Notes: generated from the sequence alone by a model not told the origin. A stretch of 64,000 nt of DNA from Camarhynchus parvulus (GCF_901933205.1 NC_044591.1:1833501-1897500); one strand, 5' to 3'. Counted from the first letter of the stretch, positions 26,592-40,300 are shown. Numbers and translations are program-made.

Positions 26592-27927
26592 TTAAAGATT
26601 TAATGTGGCTGTGGCTGTGTGGGTTCTCTCAATCCAATTTGGGCTGTGGAGCATTGGTTCCGGGGTGTCTTAAACGCAATTTCAGCTCTTTCCAGTGCTA
26701 ACTGTGGAACACGGTGTTCTACTCCAAAGGGAATTTCCCAAAGAGGAACAGACCTTGCCATGGGGATGTGTTTCGTACTCTGCTGCGTGGTAAATCACTG
26801 TCTGCTCCTGCAGTATCAGACAGTGGCTGATACCCCTAATCATCACAGGGTAACCTGCACTCAGGGTTCTGCACATTGTTCCAGTGCAGCAAAGAGCACA
26901 GAGCCTGGGGAATTGGGGGAAATGAGCTCTTGGGGGAGAAAGCTGCAAAAAAAGGCCTTTGTAACACTTATCTGACCCAGCCAAAGTGTCTGCTGCTGTT
27001 TCTTACATTACTGAGCTCTTGCAGTGTGTTTCTGCTGCCTTTGCTTTGTGTGTGCCTGGGTCTGGCAGCGAGTCCCATGCCCTGGACCCTGTGGAGCCTT
27101 TTTGAGGAGTAAATGCTGTGGCTGTGTGGTGGATCTCGAAGCCCTCTTCCTGCCATGAACATCATTCCCATGCCTTTCCCTCTCTCCCAGGTCCCATCTC
27201 CATACAAGCAGGGAGCAGAATTATGGGCTGGAGCCATCCAGTATCAAGTGTGTTTGTATTTGCCCAACCAGGGTTTTATTGGCACTGATTAACTCCACTC
27301 ATTGTAAACTTGCTTTCCCTGGAAATCATTTAAATTCTGTCCTCAAAAATGGCCTAAAATGCTTGTCCTGCAGCTTGTCCCTCAGGTCCTTAAATCCCTG
27401 TTAATGCTTCCCCTGTTGCTTGCATTTTGTCCCCCCCGTGGTTCTGCTGAGGTCAGACTTCCCTTTTGTTTTCTTTCCCTTCTGCCTTCTGCTAACGAGA
27501 CATTTTTATGATTTTTCAGCATTCTGGTTGCTTTTGTGGAGTGCAGGTTAAAAGTACAGGCTATTAATGCAACAAATGCTACTGTGCTGTCTGCAAATGC
27601 CCAAGGGGAGCAAACTGGGACATCTCCCAGCATGTCCCTCCCACCCTGTCCCACTAATCCCTGCACAGGCTCTTGCCCCTCACTGCTGTGTTTGTTCCCA
27701 GTGTTTGCCAGGACTATGCCATTGGGAAAGGGGTTGGCTGGGAGGATGAATGTGGAGGCTGGGCTGGGTTTCTGCCCTTCCCTGGGCAGTGGAGTGTCTG
27801 GTGCACTTTGATCCCTGGAGGGAGGCTTGGCAGAGGCAGCTGGCACTCTGCCCAAGCTGGGAACGGGCTCCACAGCACACCTCGCTGTGTTCCCAGTGAG
27901 AGAGAGGGTGGGAGTGTGTGGGTCAGG
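26592..27927. other. Intergenic, PINK1 to AGMAT (synteny join)
   Basis: No coding sequence is recognised on either strand. In human the gene immediately downstream of PINK1 is DDOST, in opposite orientation; no DDOST-like exon is seen here. AGMAT starts at the right edge instead. The stretch is ordinary mixed composition with no obvious transposon at the join. Confidence 0.5.
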
Positions 27928-30768
27928 ATGAGATCTCTGCTCTGGGCTGCCTGCAGCCAGCTGCTGCCCCGGGGAGCTGGGCTCTGTGCTCCCAAGCCAG
28001 CTGTGACCACTATGGTGACAGCGTCACACCACAGCCTGTGGCCTCCGGCCCTTCTGGCCGCCTCCAGCTCCCCAGCCAGTGTGTCTGCAGGGCTCCTCCA
28101 GCCCCTGGTCCCAGGGAGCAGAGCCCCCAGCTGCTGGAGCTCGCAGTTCAACGTACCCCCCAGTGCCCTGCTCGTGGCCCGGCCTGTGGGGGTCTGCTCC
28201 ATGATGAGGCTTCCCATGCAGGCGTCTGCGGAGGGACTGGACGTGGCGTTTGTCGGTGTCCCGCTGGACACGGGCACGTCCAACCGGCCGGGAGCCAGGT
28301 AAGGGCCAGCCAGGGAAGCTCATACTTCCCTCTGGCCATTGGGCACGGCTCTCCTGTGGTGAGAGGGGTGCTGGGGACAATGCCTGGTGGCATTTCCCAG
28401 CCATGTCACGGCCCAGGTTCGGCCCGCGTCAGATCCGCGCCGAGTCGGCCATGCTGAGGAGGTTCAACGGCAGCACCGGGGCCGCGCCCCTCGACTCCCG
28501 CTGCGGGTGGCCGACATCGGGGACGTGAACGTGAACCTCTACAACCTGCCCGACAGCTGCCGCCTCATCCGGGACTCCTACCAGGAGATCGTGGCCTCCG
28601 GCTGTGTGCCCCTCACCTTGGGTAGGAGCCCCAGTCTCCCTGTCTTGCCACTGCGTCCTGGCTCTGCCAAACTCCCTCTGCTTCTCCTGTCATTCAGTCC
28701 AGGCTTGGCAGAAGGCGAGCGATGAATCTGCTCCCTGCCTGGGCTGTTGTACTGTATCATGGGTAAATTCACAGGCTCTTGGCTGAACAGAATGTTCTGT
28801 GATGCCTCTCCTTTGGGTCAGAAATGAGGAGGATGGGTCCGTCGGTACATAAAACCAGTGACGTGCTTTTGGTGTGCTGTTGAGCAGGACTCAAAGCAAG
28901 AGCAGGTTTTGTCCCTTGTGTCCCTCCAGCTGAGTGAGCACCAGGCTTTGCACGAGGCCTGATTTGGGTGCATGCTCAAGTTCGCAGCTGTTAGTGCTTG
29001 GCATTAGTGCTGCTGAAGGCAGTGAGTGCGTGGAGTAACGAGGGGCAAGTCACCAGTTACAGCATCCTAGAAGCTGATCAAATATCTATTTATAAGCCAA
29101 ATCAAGGATCCTGCTCCACAGGCTGTCCCTGCTGGCAGTTCTGCATATCTGGTCCTCCCTAAAAGGAAGACCAGGAGAAGAGAGGACCCAGGAGAGGAAG
29201 CACCCTGCACATGGGAGTGTTAGTTTTCCTTTGGCAATGAAGCCCTGCATAAATAAGTGCAGGATAAATGCAAAGATGGAAGAAATTACTTGGGAGCAAA
29301 AGTAATGAGCACTGAGCAGCTCCTGTAGGGTATTCCCCCTCTTCCCTGTGTCTTCTTGCAGGTGGAGATCACACCATAACATACCCAATCCTGCAGGCCC
29401 TGGCGGCAAAGTAAGTTTCTAATGTGGAGGTGGAGAGAAAGGACCTGGGAAAAAGCTCAGCAAGGTTTGCTGTCCCTGCTATTGGCAGGGCCACCATGCA
29501 CGGGACAGGACTAGCGTGACCACCCTGTCTCGAGCAGGCACGGTCCCGTGGGGCTGGTGCACGTGGATGCTCACACCGACACCGGGGACACGGCCCTGGG
29601 GCAGAAGATCTACCACGGGAGCCCGTTCCGGCGCTGTGTGGAGGAAGGGCTGCTGGACTGCGGCCGCGTAGTACAGATCGGCATCCGAGGCTCCTCCTAT
29701 GACCCCGATCCCCACAAGTACTGCCGGGAACAGGTAAACTGATCCGCACGCAGAGTAGTGTGCTCCCCCTGCCATAAATACCGCGTCAGTAACATTTACT
29801 TGGCTTCCGACGGGAAATAAATACATTTTTTGCCTCTTGTTCCATGCAAGCGGCTTGTCTGCAGGACAAGCGCTCCCGGCTCACTGAATGTCAGCTGAGT
29901 GGGGAGATAGTGTGTGTAGGGGATGGAAGGTGTTTCCAGGTGCACTTCTGCAGCTTGGCCCTGGAATGAGGATTGTTCCCGGTAGATATTCCCCAGCAGG
30001 GCAAGGGATGATCCTCATCTCCCCCCTTTCCCTAAGCAGGTACCTGTGTGTCTGTGCTCCCACAGGGTTTCCGCGTGGTCCCCGCTGAGGAGTGCTGGAT
30101 GAAGTCCCTGGAGCCGCTGATGAGGGAGGTGAGGGCGCAGATGGGGGAGAGGCCGATGTACATCAGCTTCGATATCGATGGGCTGGACCCTGCCTACGCC
30201 CCGGGCACCGGCACCCCCGAGATAGCCGGGCTCACACCTGCACAGGTGAGGGACACGCTGCCCTGCCCAGGGGGAAAGGGCTCTTTTGCTTCCTTAAAGG
30301 AGGTCGTTTCACCAGCACAGCAAAGTGGAAGTTTAGAGAGGCCAGGAAGTGTTTCCTCATGGTGGTGAGGAAGCAAAATGTGGAACTGATATGATTTGGT
30401 CTGTAGAGGTTGGGTTTCCTTACTGGAATATGGGGAAAGCAGAGCCTGGACTGGTCTGCTAAGTCCAATGTGTTTCTTGATCCCAAACCCATTTTTTCCC
30501 TAGGCTTTGGAGATTATTCGTGGCTGCAAAGGCCTGAACATAGTGGGGTGTGACCTTGTGGAAGTTGCACCAATGTACGATGTCTCTGGTGAGTCTGAAG
30601 ATGCCTGAGGGCAAGACAAGTGCCTGGCACTGGTGGGTGTGGGTGAAATCCGTTGGATATACACAGATTTCCTTTTTTTGTCTTGTTTTTTTAGGCAATA
30701 CAGCTCTCCTGGGGGCAAACCTACTGTTTGAGATGCTGTGTGTCCTCCCAGGAGTGAAGACACTGTGA
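27928..30768 (+). CDS. AGMAT: Agmatinase-family mitochondrial ureohydrolase (seven exons, exon-2 frameshift)
   Basis: Manganese-dependent ureohydrolase of the arginase family; agmatine-to-putrescine activity is assigned by family name, and the vertebrate substrate is debated. Exons are 27928-28298, 28417-28621, 29362-29410, 29538-29733, 30066-30245, 30504-30588 and 30695-30768, giving about 385 residues with a long presequence. Metal ligands are all visible: GGDH (across exons 2/3), VDAHTDT (exon 4) and [18 protein letters not shown] (exon 5). [13 protein letters not shown] and [13 protein letters not shown] match the family closely. Exon 2 is 205 nt where phase demands 206 or 203. The break sits at about 28495-28503, between APLDS and [17 protein letters not shown]. 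Both sides are well conserved, so I favour a sequence error over a pseudogene. Confidence 0.93.
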
Positions 30769-31299
30769 GGGCAGTTCCCACCTGCCCTGGGGCAATGCTT
30801 CTCTGTGTCCTCAGCCAGGCTTTCCATGTCTCCTTCCCTTCAGACAGCTGCAGCCAGCATGGGCTTTGCAGCATGAAGTAAATGCCATTTACCACTAGAA
30901 AAGGTATTTTTTAGCTGGGAAACTGTAGGGAACAGGCTAGACACCCCATTTAACTGGGGTCTGGAGCTTTGGAGCTGGCCTGGGAAGGCATAGATGAGGC
31001 TAATGCCATTTTGCCTCTGGAAAGATTCACCCAGCTCACAGGGCTCCTGGAAAAACTGTCACTGGTGAAAGGTTTGTCCCATTAGGATGTTGCAGCAGGA
31101 CAATGAATGTAGAAGAAGGGAGGACATGGAGGGGGCCTGAGCCTCCTGCTGAGAGTAGGGAGATATTTGACTAAATTGCGGCTGGTGAAATAACCAGGCG
31201 TTTCCTATGGCAGGAGCAGTTTAACGCTCCTGAAATTTCTGAGAGGACATGGAGGTGAGGTTAGTTGGGACATGGAGACACAGAGCCACCTCATCACAC

Positions 31300-31305
31300 A
31301 TTAAA
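31300..31305 (+). terminator. AGMAT: AGMAT poly(A) signal
   Basis: ATTAAA 532 bases past the AGMAT stop codon. It lies only five bases from an AATAAA on the other strand, so AGMAT and DNAJC16 appear to end on top of each other. Confidence 0.55.
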
Positions 31306-31309
31306 ATAG

Positions 31310-31315
31310 TTTATT
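31310..31315 (-). terminator. DNAJC16: DNAJC16 poly(A) signal
   Basis: TTTATT on the plus strand, i.e. AATAAA on the minus strand. It lies about 3.07 kb past the DNAJC16 stop codon, which would give a long 3'UTR as in mammals. Confidence 0.6.
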
Positions 31316-34300
31316 TTGGTTGCGAAACTGTAATTGTCTTAAAACAAAATGACATCAGTGCCTGATCACAAATACAAAAACAAAACAAAACCCCCCAAAA
31401 ATAAAAAAGACAAGTTTGCCAAATAAGTTAATTCCCCCCCTCCCAGTATCAAAAGTGCAAAATAGGTACCTAGTTCTCAGTCCTACTTGTCAGGCTGCGC
31501 TCGTGTCCTGGCTCCTGGCTGCTGTGGGTGAAGGGCAGAGACAGGGACAGGGAGGAGTTTGGAACAATCTCCACTCTGGGGCCTGTATCCCTTTGCCTCA
31601 GCTCTGAGCACTGTGCCATCACTCAAAACTCACTAGGAAAGTGCACTAGGACCCAATCTCCTCAATCTTTGGATTACAAATCACCGCGTGTGGAACAGAA
31701 TCACAAGTGTTCAGAAAATGATGGGGTGATGGTTCATGGCTGCTGGGAGAGGGCAGATCCCGGGATAAGCAGCTCTGACTGTGGTCTCAAGACAGCAAAC
31801 ACCTGGAGTGCCATGCTGGCACTGCAGCCAACTAAACCAGGGGGCAGAGCAGCTTGGCTTTTGCTTCAACTTAGGCAAAATTTCCATAAAAATCCAGGAG
31901 CTGTGCTCCTGTCCAGCCCCAGTCAGCACCGGTGGACTGATGCAAGCACTCCCTGGCTGAAAGGGGAGGTTACCTGTGTGTCCTGGCTCAGGGATAAAAG
32001 CATCATATAGTCAACCCAGCACACTGTGCTAAAAAGAAAATAAACCAAATGATTCTGGCAGCATGCAACACACAATGGATGTGAAGGCCATAAAGCCTTC
32101 TCCCCTTCCTCAGGGTTGGGCTGAATTCCCTCACTGTAGTGTAACTAGGCACTTTTTTTCATGAGTTGAGGGTTTTCTCCTTGTTTCTGATCAGCTGAAG
32201 AAACAGCAGAGAGCCAGAGAGCGTTCTTCTGCTCCTGCAAATGTTTAAGATGTTATGTGGAGCCTTCTGCTGGGCTAAAAGCTATAACAACCACATCCCG
32301 CATGGCAAGCTGTGGGAAAAGTGCAGGAGTGCTGCAGTGATTGCTCCAGCCAGGTGGGAATGAAGTCTAGAAGCATCAGGCTGGTGTTTCACTCCCTCTC
32401 TGCTCTCTGTCAGCGCTGCCTGTGCGCCTTCACAGGAGCTTCACAGGAGCTCCTGGGCAGGGAGAAGACATCACCTTCCTTCCTTCCCTCTACTTTAGTG
32501 CCTCATTCCATGGCCCAGAGTGCAATGGGCTGGAATTAACTAACCTCACATAGGGATCGTTTGTAGCATCACAGCCTTTATTTGAAGCACGTTGTACAGG
32601 GGATCTGAGGTACCTGAGGGGGTTGGAGCATGCCAGTCTGCTCCCAGGATGGGGAAATGCAATGAGGCAAGGCTTTGGGAGCAATTAGGGCACATAGGGA
32701 GTGCAATGACTGGAGCATTCCCAACTTCTCTGTGGGATCAGCAGCTAGCTCAGGGGCTGGCAGTTATTCCCACTGAATGGCTGCTCTAAGATGGTAACTA
32801 AAGCGGCAAGGGCTGAGTCTGGAATTAACACCATGTGTTCACTGAGTGCTCTGTGCTCCAAGCCCTGTGGCAAAGGCCACTGGCCCCCATCCCTGTGCTT
32901 TGGCAATGCTGGAGCCTGATGGTGCCACAGGGTTCCAGATCCATGGAAGGAGAAGGCCTGGGCACCAGTGTCAGCCCCGGTGCAGTGAAAAGGAAGAACA
33001 AACCTCACAGGATTTCAGTCCTTGCCACAGAGAGAAGCCTTGCTGCCTTGCTTGGTCACTCGAGGAGTGTTAAGCAGCCACCAGGCTGCTGCTTGTCATC
33101 CTTCTGCCTTACCCAGGGGCACCCTTTCCCTGTGGTGCTGGAAGCAGCTGTCGGGGCACTGCTACAGCAAAGCAATGTCCAAACCCAGGGCTGTGCAGCT
33201 GCTCTAACCTCACACACCCCAAATGCTTCCAAAAGATGAAAGAAATATCCAAGCAAACAAACACAAAGCCATGAGAGCAGCCTGAGTGTGCAGAAATGGA
33301 GGTTTGGGGTAAGAAGGAAATGGGTGAGAGGCTGAAACCCAACATCTCAACCTCCAACTAAACCAAAGGAGCTTCACACGCACGCAACAGTCTGATGATA
33401 CAGCACTTCTGGGGCAACATTTCAAGAATACAATCATTGAAGGATGAGGTTCCTTGATACAAAGGAAGGTTGGTTTGTACTACAGCTGGAAAGGTGTTTG
33501 CAAGGAGCCCAGGTGACTCCCTGGCAGCTACGTAGAGTTTTTTACACATCTACTGGCTCATAGCAGCTCACGCCTACAATCTGAGGACACAGGTAAAATT
33601 ATGGCTCTAGGATACATCGTCTAAAATCGACAGAAGCAGAAAAGGCATCTGAAAAATCAACGTGACATTTAAATGACTCAACACTTTGACAGTATTTTAC
33701 GGCCATGCCCTTTCCCTCCCTGTTATGGTTCAGTTAGTGAAGCTGCAGGTGGAACCATGACACAAGGAGCATGAAACATGCAGATCGCCCACGAGCCTGC
33801 ACCATGTGGGGGTCCCAGCTACGGTTTGCTACAAGAGAGATGCTCCTAACCGGATTCTGCATCACTTACCATGGGGAAAGCCAAGAGAGTACCACTGCCT
33901 GATGGGAGGAGGCCTTTTGGAAGGGCAGGGCCTGGAGGGTCTGCAGGGTCTTGCCAGAGTTACACCATGCACCATGGGCTAAGCACACAGGGACGGGGAG
34001 GGAGTACCATGACCTGGCCTGCATCACCGGCCACAGCTGGTCCAGACCCAGGGAAGTCACGGGTTTCTTCAACTGAGGTAAACAAGAGGTGGGATGGGGG
34101 CGACTCGGGAAGCAGACGTGGCAGGACGAGAGGGGCACAACGGACTTCTTGGCTCTTGGGTTGTACAGTGTCCAAACGCACGGCGGGGCAGTGGAGGGCA
34201 CACGGGTAGGCTTGGCTGCGCTCCCAGCCTCCAGACACGGGAGGTGTGTTCTAATTGCCAGCCCCAGGAAAGTTCATCTAAAACCTAAAGTCCATTCATC

Positions 34301-34383
34301 AAGCTTGTTTGAGTATTCCTGGAAAGAGCTGTCCCTTGTCATCTTCATAAAAATTTGTCCCCTTAGAATCTCTGTAAAATTCC
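31316..34383 (-). other. DNAJC16: DNAJC16 3' untranslated region
   Basis: About 3 kb between the DNAJC16 stop and its likely poly(A) signal holds no supported coding sequence on either strand. It lacks recognisable CR1 tails, unlike neighbouring intergenic DNA, which fits a conserved 3'UTR. Confidence 0.6.
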
Positions 34384-37300
34384 TCAGTCTAGTGCAGGCC
34401 ACGAGGGGATATAGAACCTCTGTAAGGAACCCTCTAGAAGGCGTTCCATCCAAAAGGACAATTTGTGTAATTTGTTTTTAATGGATCTAGATCCCGGGCT
34501 GCAGGAGGATTTCCCTCTGGCTTCTGCATGTTGTAAAGCATCGTAATCCTCGCACGATCCCAGGGTTCCCCCCTCGTCCCCTGATCTGTGAGGCTTAAAG
34601 AGGCAGAAGTATTTCTTGTGGCCGTTCAGAGCCAGGACATAGCCTGTGTAGTCACGCTCGAGGAAATGCTTGTCGTACTGGTTTGGGATGGGGGCCGCAT
34701 CCTGCGCAAACTCCAGCAGATACTCCAGCCACTCTCGGTGCTTGTCCAGGCTGAGGAAGGAGAAGTGAAGAGAGCTGCTCCTGGGGGAAGAGCAGAGAAG
34801 ATACTGGAATTAGCATGTGTCCTGGGTCTGGCTGGATTCCTACTGGACAGGTAAGGAATTGTCAACAAGGACAGCGCAGTGCTATGTTGCTGCAGCTCCT
34901 TTTTCAGCTCAGTGTATGCAGCACTGTCGTGCTTTCTATTTGTCAAATCATGGGTACGGTCAAAGTGGCAGCAGCACCCAACCCCTCTGGCCACCACCAC
35001 CAAGTCTGGCTGGGAAGAGCCTCTTGGTTTCTGGTGGCTCATTGCCACTGATGAGGGCAGAGGCCGCTTTGATCACCAGAAGCATTCACTCCCGGCAATG
35101 GAGCCACCCACACTCCTGACATGTCACCAGAGCAGCATTACACAAGTGGTTAATACAGCAACAGAAGCCTGGGAGAGGGCCCAGCCTACCCTGTGAACAT
35201 GTAGACTTCCAGGGCGAACTTCTGGAGCAGGGGGGTTTTGGTGGAGTTGGACAGGATCAAGACGACGTTCATGTGCCCTGGCCTCAGGCGCACCAAGTTA
35301 CTGGTGTAGTTGATGTCTGTTAGCTCAGTCACCTCAACAAAGCTCTTTTTGGGAATCCTGCTGCAACAAAAACACCGAGTGAAAGGGGGGCCAAGAACTG
35401 GGAGCAACTGAGGAAGGAGAAACTGTGAGTGCATTTGCCAGCCCGTTATGCTGAGCCATCCCTGTGCCCTGTAGCAAAAGCCAATGTAACTGGTGCAATA
35501 GCTTGGTTTGCACCTCTCTCAACGAGTGGGTCAGACCTTTACTTCTCCCCTGAGGACATTGTCTTGGGCAAACTTGGTGGGAATTGTTTAATAAGCAGAT
35601 TAGTGTCCCCTTGTCCTTGCTGGCTGGGTCCTGGCTGTGCACTGGTCCTCCTTCCTTGCTGTGCCTGCACTGCCCTGCACAACTGCACTATGTGCAACTT
35701 CAGCACTTCTCTGCTCTTTACTAACCCTCCCTGCACAGATGCTCCCTGAGCAATGCTTCTGCAGAAAACATTCTGGAAAAGTTAGAGAGGGAACCTGTTA
35801 CTCTCTTTGCTGAAGCTCGCGTCGTTCTTCTCCGTCTTTGCGGCCGTTTCTTCTTTCCCCGAGGGTGGAGCGTCCCTTGTGTCACTCGAATCACTGCAGA
35901 GGAAAGTCATTTTGTGTGTGTTTAAGGCCTTAGGGTTGGACTGAAGAGCTATCCCTGAGGGCATTTTGGTGGACACTCACCTGAAAGCCTGAACAATAAC
36001 AGTGCCAAAGAGAATGAAGAGCGCAGAGAAGAGCAAGGACAGGAGTGGCATCATTTCTCGCCTGAGGGAAGATGTGCAAGCAGCAGTCAGGTCTGTGAGT
36101 TCACATTTTCTGCCTCAATTTCAGTTCTTGCCTATGTCAGATAACACCGTGTGCCTTCCCCAGAAACTCAGCTTGTTTCTTGGGTCTTAAAGGCCATAAT
36201 GTTTTTGAGTGCTGTCCTGCTCCCACCCAAAAGGATACTAAAATTGGATCTGTTTTAAAATAAGGTGACAAGGAAGCTGTGAATACCAACAATGGAAGCC
36301 CAATCCATACCAGTTACTGTGAAACAAACTGTCCCACCAGCCTGAGATGTAGTCCACGGCGGAGTAGAACCATCGGATAAGGAACATCTGTTTGAAAAGA
36401 ATGAAAAGCAAAAAACGAAATGACAAAACTGCTATAAAGAGCCCCAACAGGTTCACAGCATGCCATGAGATACCTTCTGTAAGCAAAAAATCTTCTAAGA
36501 GTTTTGCCTTGTTATTTTAAAATATAAATAATGCCTCTGAACAACCATAATGGGACTGTCCACAAAGGTAACACGAATGTCAGGCATCTCGAAAGGCTGT
36601 GCACTTACAGGAGCGAGCTCATCATTCAGGTCTGCCACGACGGTCTCTGATGACAGAAGGCCAGGGTCTGTTCTCAGCTGGTCCAGAAGATCCAGGAGGA
36701 TGAAGTTGTCCTCTTTGCTGCCTTGCCAGGCCTCCTCCAAGACTTTATAGGCGATCTTCCCTGCATTATTGCGTCTCTCCAGAATGACCACCTGGATGAG
36801 CCAAGAGCATGGCACATGTCAGAGAGGAGGGGGCTTTTGTTTTCCTCTAGACAGATGATTCATTTCAAACCACTGCCCAGAATCAGGTGTCACATCAAGG
36901 TACAGCATCAATTAAATGACAGGCTAAGAGAAGAAGGGATTAAAAAAATAAAACCCTCACAGCTGATCTTCCACGATACTTCTCCTCATCCATCAGCAAG
37001 GCATCTGCAAATTCTGGCTGCCGATCACTGTAGATGTGCACAAACCTCAGTGTGTCTTTTGTGTTGGCCACAGCAAAAGTCAAAAATGCCTCATAAGCCT
37101 CAGCAAACTTCTCTCCTTCCTCGGTAAGCAAGACCACGCAGTGCCTGGGTGACACAATGAGATGCAGATTAAGAGCCAGTCTGGAGGTGAGAGGGAACGA
37201 CCAACCCCTTTCCTCTTGGCAGAACAAAGTGACAAACCAAAAGTGACTCTAGGAGCAGCCCCAGAGCCTTGGGAAACAAAATGGGAACCCCTCACTTACT

Positions 37301-40300
37301 TCCGCTGACGGTGAGACTTCTTCACAGGACACAGCTCCTGGAACAGCCTCTGGCTGGTGAGCCTGGCCACCATGAGGAACTTATTCTGGGAAAGGAAGTC
37401 ATCAATGAGCTGCTTCTTCATTTCTCGTGCCTGGCAAGGACCAAGAAAGCAGAAGTCAGAAATGAGCAGGAAGAGGAGGGGAAAGCTGTTGGATGTTCCA
37501 GGAGAAGGCTGCCAGCCCTTGTAGTCATCCCTGCCATCACCCAAGATGTTTTGAGGCCCCAGGACTGGAAAGTTACGGGTGTCCCCACTCCCCAATAAGC
37601 TGGAGTGCCCCAAGCTTCCCTTGTCCTAACACTCTCTCTCCTCCTCCAAAGCCTGAGTTTAAGCTGAGAACAAACACTCTTCCTCCAAACTGCACCACTG
37701 ACCATGCCCTCATCACCAGGGTGGTCAGAAAAGCTCCGTGCCTGTTTCCCTAAGCTCTTGGAGAGGGCTCTGAGTGATACCTGCACCACGTCAGCGGGCC
37801 GGTCGATGTGCTCCTTGAAGATCATCATGGTGGGAGTGTAGACGTTGATGTTGTACTGGCTGGACAACTCCTCAGTGCCTCGCAGCCCGACGTACACGTA
37901 GCCAAAGGACAGGTAATCTCGGTAGGCAAAGGCTGTCAGCTGGGCAGGAGGAAAGTTATGTTACAGAGTAAGCATTTGCTCCCCCAAGTGCCCGTGGTGA
38001 CTTTGCTCCAAGAACACATCCCGCTGTTTGAATCCCATCAGATGTGCTGCGAGAGGTACAAGCCCTTCCTCTCCCTCACTGAACCAAATTTTGCATCCTC
38101 TTGGTCATTGTGCCAGGAGTCTCCACGGATCCACAGCTTTATTTACAGCCTGACATATTGTAGAGGGGCAGGGGCTTCTTAGGAAATGGGATTTTCAGCA
38201 ACCCAAATTAGACATGCCACAAACATCTCATTCCCAACAAAGGTTGTGCACCTGTGTTGCTGCTACCTCTGAAACACACCTGCACTTTCACACCCGTGAA
38301 GGATAACTGTGTGAGGACGAAGAAACAGACTCCTTACAAAGCTGGTCACCTGGCTACATCATTTACAACCTGCACAAATCAGCTTGCTCTCCTCAAACCA
38401 GTCAGTGGTGTCTGGAGGCATCAGTCCACCTCAGCTCACGGCAGTGGCGTGCTGTAATTTGGAACATCTGGATTTGTAAGCAAGTCAACAATGCAGTGAG
38501 AGAAATGACATTACCTTGTATAACAACGGCACAACTGGCATGTGATCAAAGAGCAGCACGTGGGGCTTGTTGTCTTTCCTCCAGTGGGACAGAAAGCGGA
38601 TGTAGTTTTTATCTGTAATCTTTAGACAGAAGCAGAACGTCAGTTTAACCTCTGAGCTGTCAGACACCATCAATGCTCTGCAACAAGGTGTCTGAACAAG
38701 GGCAGAGCCTGAAAATGCTGTCCAGGTGTTGCAGGAAGCAGATGTTGGGTTGGTCTTTAAAACATATATTCCTGATTAATGAGTGAATTAAAACCATCAC
38801 TCTTTACCTCCCTCAGCCGTCTTAGTTATTGCAGCCTCTGTTGATGCCATTCCAAGACAATGTCAGCATCACTGTTATTCTCCTGTTTGTTGGGACCATA
38901 TTATTTATATATACATAAAAATGGAAACCCAAGGGCTAAAAGAAACCTGAGAGCTCCAGTAAACATGCTCTGTTTCAGGTATGCTACCTTTCAGAAAGTA
39001 CATAAACAGCTGCAGTTACTGTAGAAGGGGAAATGATCCCTATTTTTGGGGCAAGAAGTCCAATAACTCCCAGAAGTCAAGAGCCTGTTGGGGCAGGTGA
39101 CCTCTGGTAAAGATCCCAAGGGAAAATGGGGTGAGGTGAACAAAGCCATGAGTAGAGGCCAGGCTGGTGACAGTGCTGTGGGGGCTGACCCAGCCACATC
39201 ACAGGGGTGGTGGGCATCTTAGGACTCTGTCAAAAATCACCAGAAGGCTGAAACACTGGAATATATTATCAGTTAGGAGATTTTACTTATGACTTTGAAA
39301 GGGCTCATGCTGCAAGTTCATTTCAAAGGTCTGAAGGAAAACTGGACAAAACAAATGGGACTCTGCGTCAGTGAGTTTTAGCAGATGTGGCCTATGAGGT
39401 AGAAAGTGGTCCCTAATTTGCTGGATGAAATGCCAAGAAAGCAGGAGAGAAGTGAAATCCAGCAGGTTCCTGTCCTGACAGCTGTGAGGTGTCACAGCTG
39501 GGGTCAGCTGCCACTAGAATCACTGGTGTGACCATGTAGATGCAGGATCCTCTTTTCAAGGACTGGCGTTACAGAGCTGTGGGGTGGGAACGCTTCTGAC
39601 AGCTCCAGGGTTTGGAGCTTTGTGCCACAGATCAGCTTGGAGCCTGAATTAAACAGATTAACCACCAAAACAGCCAAGGAAAGAGGGATCTCTAGGCAGA
39701 GAGGGGCAGCAGCATCTGACACCCCTGCTAGAACCTACCTTTTCAACAAGATTCCCTGGCAGAAGGTTCTCCACGAACTGCCGCAGGTTTTCCCGAACGA
39801 CAGCGTTGTGGAAGAAGGTTATTTTCCCATTAATGAGCCCCAGCAGGGTTGGAGTGCTGTGGGCACCCAGATGATGGGCAAGGCGCCGTTCGTACCCCGC
39901 GTGAACGACACCGATTCCTGCTCCTGGAAAAGGAGAGCACCGGGTTCACCTCTAAGATCCCCCACAACCCAAATGCCCAGTGCAAAACTGATGACCTGCT
40001 CCTTTGCCCAGCACCCTGCTTTGGAGTTAGGAATGTTTGGGAGAGCATTAGGATAAAACCCTGAGGAAATCCACAGGGTCTAAACTGGGTCACACAAACC
40101 TGAAGGCAAACCACTGCAGCCTTACGAGGTGAGGGACACACACCCAACCCCAACAACCTCCTCCGTACCCAGAGCCTCCAATTCCTGAGCAACTTCCTTC
40201 CACACAGGCTCGATGTGGATGCAGCTGAAGCACCAGTCTGAGGTGATTTTAATGAGGTAAGGTTTCTTGAAGCTATCTGGCACAATTTCATTGATGTAGT

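Noticed and set aside
26592..27927. Possible DDOST exons after PINK1
   Set aside because: Neither strand shows recognisable oligosaccharyltransferase 48-kDa subunit sequence.
28183..30768. AGMAT as a pseudogene
   Set aside because: Six of seven exons are perfect with all metal ligands and splice sites; a single -1/+2 shift alongside similar shifts in MUL1 and PINK1 favours sequence error.
39738..39913. Alternative acceptor for DNAJC16 exon 4, six bases downstream
   Set aside because: It would keep frame but shorten the protein by two residues relative to the family; the upstream acceptor gives exact human spacing.
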